From assembly GCA_947460165.1 (NCBI GenBank), contig CANHKH010000097.1:1-9436 (forward strand): DNA of 9,436 bases. Direction: 5' to 3'. Below, in pieces: positions 6,221-9,436 of this stretch. The notes beneath the pieces were generated by a model. The model searched no databases, was not told where the DNA came from, and saw only the letters and a program-made list of their open reading frames with translations. The position numbers were made by a program, and so were the translations under genes. Within the stretch, counting starts at the first letter, position 1. The number at the start of each line of letters is the position of its first letter. Source of the DNA: Comamonadaceae bacterium. GTDB taxonomy: Bacteria; Pseudomonadota; Gammaproteobacteria; Burkholderiales; Burkholderiaceae_C.

Positions 6221-6239
6221 GGCGGCTGCAGGCGCCGCG
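6218..6239 (-). terminator. GC-rich hairpin directly after the P450 stop, no U-tract
   Basis: Arms CGCGGCG (6218-6224) and CGCCGCG (6233-6239) form a 7-bp all-GC stem with an 8-nt loop, touching the TGA of the P450 gene (6242-6240). The sequence that follows on the minus strand has no run of Ts, so it is not a standard intrinsic terminator. It may slow polymerase, protect the 3' end, or do nothing. Read-through from the P450 gene into dctP therefore remains possible. Confidence 0.3.
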
Positions 6240-8561
6240 TCACAGCGCCAGCACCAGGCTTGGACCTGCCGCCCGTGAGCAGCAAGCCATCATGCGTTGG
6301 TGGGTGGCGCGTTCACTGGGGCTGAGCACCTGGTCGCGGTGGTCCACCTCGCCGGCCAGCACGGCCACCTCGCAGGTGCCGCACAGGCCCTCGTTGCAGT
6401 CGCAGGGCACGTCAAAACCGGCGGCTTGCAGGGCCTGCAGCAAGCTCTGGTCGGCCGCCACCTGCAGGCGCAACTGGGAGTGCTGGAGCTCCACCTCAAA
6501 GCTTGTCGCCTGCAAAGTCCCCGGCGCTGGGGCACGGGCATGAAAGCGCTCCATGTGCAGCACGCCCTCGGGCCAGGCGGCGCTCAGTTGCTCCAACTCG
6601 TGCAACATCCGCTCAGGGCCGCAGGCAAAGACACGGGTGGCGGGGTCCAAGCGGGCCAGCAAGGCGGGCAAGTCCAAGCGCTGGTCTTCGCTTTGCACGT
6701 AAAGCCGCAAGCTGCTGGCGTGATCGGCGTGCAGCCTGTCCCACAAAGCCATGCGGGCGCGCTCGCGGCCGGCGTAGTGCAGCTCATAAGGCACACCGAG
6801 GTTTTGAAGCCGGTCGGCCATGGCCACCATGGGCGTGATGCCTATGCCGCCCGCAATCAGCAGCACATGCCCGGCACGCTCATCGAGCTTGAACAGGTTC
6901 TTAGGCCCTGACAGCTGCAGTGGGCTGCCCACCTGCAGCGTGTCACTCAGGCACACCGAGCCGCCCCGCCCTTGGGGCTGGCGCTGCACCACCACCTGGT
7001 AGCTCAGGCGGTCCGCAGGGTCGCCGCACAGCGAGTACTTGCGCTTGAAGCCGCCGGTGATCAGGTCCACATGGGCGCCTGGCGACCAGGCGGGCAGCTC
7101 GCGCCCCTGGGGGTCGGCCAGCACCAAGCGCGTGAGGTCCACGCCCTCGGCGTGCCGCTCGCGCACCACCACGGGCCGTGCCATGCTGGCTTTGGCGGGC
7201 GGGCCAATGTGGATGGGCAGGCTGGCCGGCGACACAGCCGTGCCCACACGCTCTGGATTGAGGCTGGGGTCCCACTCCACCCACAACGCCACCGGGCCGC
7301 GCACCGAGGTGTTGGGCAGGTAGCTCAGGCTCTGGTCGGCCAGGCGCAGGTGGGGCAGGCGGCGGGCGAACTCCTCGATGAACACGCGCATTTGCAAGCG
7401 GGCGATGTTTTTGCCCATGCACTGGTGCGCGCCATAGCCAAAGCTCAGGTGCTCCACGGCGGACTCGCGGTAGACATCGACCTCGTCAGGGTTGTCAAAA
7501 TGGCTGGCGTCCACATTGGCCGAGGCCTGCACCACCAGCAATTTGCTGCCCTGGGGAATGTGCACACCACCCACCACCGCGTCAGCGGTGGCCTGGCGGC
7601 GCCAGGCCACGATGGAGCCGGCCACGCGCAAGCACTCTTCCACCGCGTTGGGAATCAGCGCCGGGTTGGCACACACCGCCTGCCAGGCCGAGCGGTGCTG
7701 CAGCAGCGTGAGCATGGCGTTGGCGCAGGCTTTGGAGGTGGTTTCGTGCGCAGCGGCCAAGATGGCCATCATCATGGAGCGCAGGTAAGACTCGGTGACG
7801 ACCTCCGGGTGCAGCTTGTGCTGGGCAATGGAGTCGTACATCCAGCCCTGGCCATCGGGCTGGGCCAGCATGCCGTCCAGAATGTGCTGCGCCATCTGCC
7901 AAAAGCGGCCCACGTCGTGGGCCAGGGCCTGCTGCTCTTGGGGGCTGGGCCGGCCCCAGGTGTTGATCGTGTGGGCCACGCCAAAGCGGCGCAGCTGTTC
8001 GGCGCCCGCGTCAGACACACCCAAAAATTTCAGCGCAATGTGCAGCGGAATGTCGTGGAACATCTGGCCCACCAGGTCGGCCCGGCCCTGGTCCACAAAA
8101 CGGTCCATGTACTGGCGGGTGAGCTTGCGCACCATGGGCTCAAAGTCCATCAGGCGCTCGGGCAAAAAGGCGTCCATCAGCAAGCGCCGGCGTGCCATGT
8201 GCTCGGGCTCGTCCTCGTTGACCATGGTGCGCTTCATGGCAAAGCCGTAGCCCTCCAGAATCTGCGTCACCTCGGGCGTGGCGGGCGTGATTTTCTCCAG
8301 CGCAATGGAGGGCGAAAACAAGATGTTGTCGCGGAACACGGCCTTGACGTCTTCGTAGCGGCTGACCACCCAGTAGCCCAGCTGGGGGCTCCAAAACACC
8401 GGTTCTTGCTCGCGCGCCCAGCGCAGGTACTCGCCCGGGGCTCGCATGTAGTCCGGCTCAAAAGGGTTGAAAGCGGCGGCCTGGGCACTCAGCGGGCAGC
8501 TCGCCGCTGCCAAGGCAAGGTGGTCCACAGGGCAGCCTGAAGGCTTGGATAAAAGTGTCAT
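6240..8561 (-). CDS. Self-sufficient cytochrome P450 with fused reductase and ferredoxin (CYP116B type, class VII)
   Basis: This 773-residue protein carries its own electron chain: NADH or NADPH to FMN to [2Fe-2S] to heme. The P450 part covers about residues 30-430: I-helix AAAHETT (269-275), E309-x-x-R312, and FGYGAHQCMG (374-383) with C381 as heme thiolate. A linker of about 30 residues leads to a phthalate-dioxygenase-reductase-like part (about 460-675) with RKYSL (507-511) for FMN, GGIGITPM (571-578) and CGPERML (647-653) for the nicotinamide cofactor. The plant-type ferredoxin part (about 685-773) has C722, C727, C730 and C760. Order and length match CYP116B enzymes such as P450RhF. All residues needed appear present, so it should be functional. 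The ATG at 8561 fits the usual short leader, though its ribosome site is weak. It is divergent from a flavin monooxygenase gene and upstream of the TRAP/Rieske run, pointing to oxidation of an aromatic substrate, for example hydroxylation or O-dealkylation. The natural substrate is unknown. Confidence 0.95.
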   Translation of the reverse strand: MTLLSKPSGCPVDHLALAAASCPLSAQAAAFNPFEPDYMRAPGEYLRWAREQEPVFWSPQLGYWVVSRYEDVKAVFRDNILFSPSIALEKITPATPEVTQILEGYGFAMKRTMVNEDEPEHMARRRLLMDAFLPERLMDFEPMVRKLTRQYMDRFVDQGRADLVGQMFHDIPLHIALKFLGVSDAGAEQLRRFGVAHTINTWGRPSPQEQQALAHDVGRFWQMAQHILDGMLAQPDGQGWMYDSIAQHKLHPEVVTESYLRSMMMAILAAAHETTSKACANAMLTLLQHRSAWQAVCANPALIPNAVEECLRVAGSIVAWRRQATADAVVGGVHIPQGSKLLVVQASANVDASHFDNPDEVDVYRESAVEHLSFGYGAHQCMGKNIARLQMRVFIEEFARRLPHLRLADQSLSYLPNTSVRGPVALWVEWDPSLNPERVGTAVSPASLPIHIGPPAKASMARPVVVRERHAEGVDLTRLVLADPQGRELPAWSPGAHVDLITGGFKRKYSLCGDPADRLSYQVVVQRQPQGRGGSVCLSDTLQVGSPLQLSGPKNLFKLDERAGHVLLIAGGIGITPMVAMADRLQNLGVPYELHYAGRERARMALWDRLHADHASSLRLYVQSEDQRLDLPALLARLDPATRVFACGPERMLHELEQLSAAWPEGVLHMERFHARAPAPGTLQATSFEVELQHSQLRLQVAADQSLLQALQAAGFDVPCDCNEGLCGTCEVAVLAGEVDHRDQVLSPSERATHQRMMACCSRAAGPSLVLAL

Positions 8562-8645
8562 GGCGGAGCTTCAATGAGGGTGACAGTCTAAAGCGCCGCC
8601 GCCTGGCCAGCTTTGGGGGGAGCGGCTGCGCAACAATCACCGCCC
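8562..8645. promoter_or_regulatory. Divergent intergenic region, presumably with both promoters
   Basis: Only 84 bp separate the start codons of the P450 gene (minus) and the flavin monooxygenase gene (plus), so both promoters and any shared control site should lie here or inside the genes. I could not find convincing -35/-10 pairs in either direction. A GGGGGGAG run at 8615-8622 is too far (over 20 nt) from the plus-strand ATG to be its ribosome site. The call rests on gene arrangement only. Confidence 0.4.
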
Positions 8646-9436
8646 ATGAGCACCCACCCCAACCCCAATCCCGCCCCCCTGCAAACCGACGTGTTGATTG
8701 CAGGCGGCGGGCCCTGCGGGCTGACCTTGGCCATCGAGCTGGGGCGGCGCGGCATTTCCTGCCTGCTGGTCGATGCCAAGCCCGACACGGCCTTCAACCC
8801 CCAGGCCAACGCCACGCAGGCGCGCACCATGGAGCACTTTCGCCGCCTGGGCCTGGCCCAGGAGGTGCGCGCCCAGGGCCTGCCTGCAGACCATCCCACC
8901 GACATTGCCTACTTCACCCGCTTGAACGCGCACGAGCTGGCGCGCATCAGCCTGCCCACGGCGGCCGAGGCCATCGTCAAAATCAAGGCCATGACAGGCT
9001 CATGGAGCGCGGCCGAGCTGCCGCACCGCGTGTCGCAAAAGTTTGTCGAACAAATTTTGCGGCGCCATGCCCAGGCCATCCCCCGCACCGACATTCGCTA
9101 CGGCTGGGCGCTGGAGGCCTTTGCCGACACAGGCAGCGCGGTGCAAGCCACGCTGAGGCCTGCGGCAGGCGGCGCACCCCAAGAAGTGCGCGCCCGCTAC
9201 CTGGTGGGCGCCGACGGTGCGCGCAGCCTGGTGCGCCGCACACTGGGCATTGAATGGGGGGGCAGCAGCGGCACGCAGCGCGACTTCATGGGCGGCAAAA
9301 TGTTTGCGGTTTACCTGCGCGCCCCCGCCTTTGCGGCCGCGCTGCGCCACCCCAAGGCCTGGATGTACGTGGCCGTCAACCACCAGCGCCGCGCCTTCAT
9401 GGCCAGTGTGGACGGCCACAGCGAGTACGCCTTTCA
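8646..9436 (+). CDS. FAD-dependent aromatic monooxygenase (PheA/TfdB/MhpA-like, FAD_binding_3 family), 3' end missing
   Basis: An open frame of 263 codons runs from the ATG at 8646 to the right edge without a stop. After a short proline/asparagine-rich leader comes the Rossmann FAD motif VLIAGGGPCGLTLAIELGRRG (16-36, with G20-x-G22-x-x-G25) ending in D43, which should contact the adenosine ribose. R60 in NATQARTME (55-63) sits where the family's conserved arginine lies. YLVGADGARSLVRRTLG (185-201) is the second FAD/NAD(P)H motif (GD motif). These enzymes use NAD(P)H and oxygen to hydroxylate phenols or aromatic acids; whole proteins usually have 400-600 residues, so a third to a half is missing. 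The ATG was chosen for its distance to the Rossmann motif; no good ribosome site precedes it, and a TTG at 8613 is a weaker alternative. Its head-to-head placement with the P450 gene suggests a shared pathway. The substrate is not identifiable. Confidence 0.88.
   Translation, partial: MSTHPNPNPAPLQTDVLIAGGGPCGLTLAIELGRRGISCLLVDAKPDTAFNPQANATQARTMEHFRRLGLAQEVRAQGLPADHPTDIAYFTRLNAHELARISLPTAAEAIVKIKAMTGSWSAAELPHRVSQKFVEQILRRHAQAIPRTDIRYGWALEAFADTGSAVQATLRPAAGGAPQEVRARYLVGADGARSLVRRTLGIEWGGSSGTQRDFMGGKMFAVYLRAPAFAAALRHPKAWMYVAVNHQRRAFMASVDGHSEYAF

Noticed and set aside
6972..8540. A 522-codon open frame on the plus strand, antisense to the P450 gene
   Set aside because: Its translation is low-complexity, rich in H, Q, G, A and V, with no motif. 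Long antisense frames are expected opposite GC-rich genes, and the minus-strand frame has every P450, reductase and ferredoxin motif.
8555..9253. A 232-codon plus-strand frame starting at 8555
   Set aside because: It is an out-of-phase reading over the flavin monooxygenase gene, whose correct frame starts at 8646 and shows both FAD motifs but lacks a stop inside the window.
1..9436. CRISPR array, transposon ends, tRNA or attachment sites
   Set aside because: I looked for regularly spaced repeats, terminal inverted repeats around transposase-like frames and tRNA-like cloverleafs and found none.

Overview
The window looks like a piece of a proteobacterial chromosome or large replicon, most likely Betaproteobacteria, order Burkholderiales (Comamonadaceae-like). 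The reasons are high GC, a Bug-type (tripartite tricarboxylate transporter) periplasmic binding protein, a TRAP transporter, and mixed use of TTG/CAA/AAA codons in an otherwise GC-rich frame. This assignment is inference from style and gene content; no rRNA or other marker gene is present. No tRNA, rRNA, CRISPR array, insertion sequence or integrase was seen.

Layout. Almost everything is on the minus strand, so the order of transcription runs from high to low coordinates. At the right edge a flavin-dependent aromatic monooxygenase starts at 8646 on the plus strand and runs off the window. Divergent from it across 84 bp lies a 773-residue CYP116B-type self-sufficient cytochrome P450 (8561-6240), in which heme, FMN/NADH reductase and [2Fe-2S] ferredoxin domains form one chain. 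A 131-bp gap follows, with a GC-rich hairpin after the P450 stop, an imperfect palindrome, and a sigma70-like promoter whose spacer holds a TetR-style operator. Next comes a TRAP transporter: dctP (6108-5077), a strong intrinsic terminator (5026-5056), then dctQ (4964-4476) and dctM (4479-3163), which overlap by 4 nt. The run continues with a Bug-family binding protein (3120-2149), a vanillate/dicamba-demethylase-type Rieske oxygenase (2147-1134) and a cytosolic 4,5-dihydroxyphthalate-decarboxylase-like protein (1137-148). At the left edge are the first 14 codons of another minus-strand gene (42-1), whose N-terminus resembles an export signal.

How the genes may work together. The cluster combines uptake of a carboxylate (TRAP system plus at least one extra binding protein), three mechanistically different oxygenases (P450, Rieske non-heme iron, flavin monooxygenase) and a decarboxylase-like protein related to phthalate catabolism. 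The simplest reading is a catabolic locus for an aromatic carboxylate, possibly methoxylated or phthalate-like: TRAP import, then oxidative O-demethylation or hydroxylation, then decarboxylation towards a cleavable catechol. The substrate cannot be read from the sequence. No ring-cleavage enzyme, regulator, or dedicated reductase for the Rieske enzyme lies inside the window.
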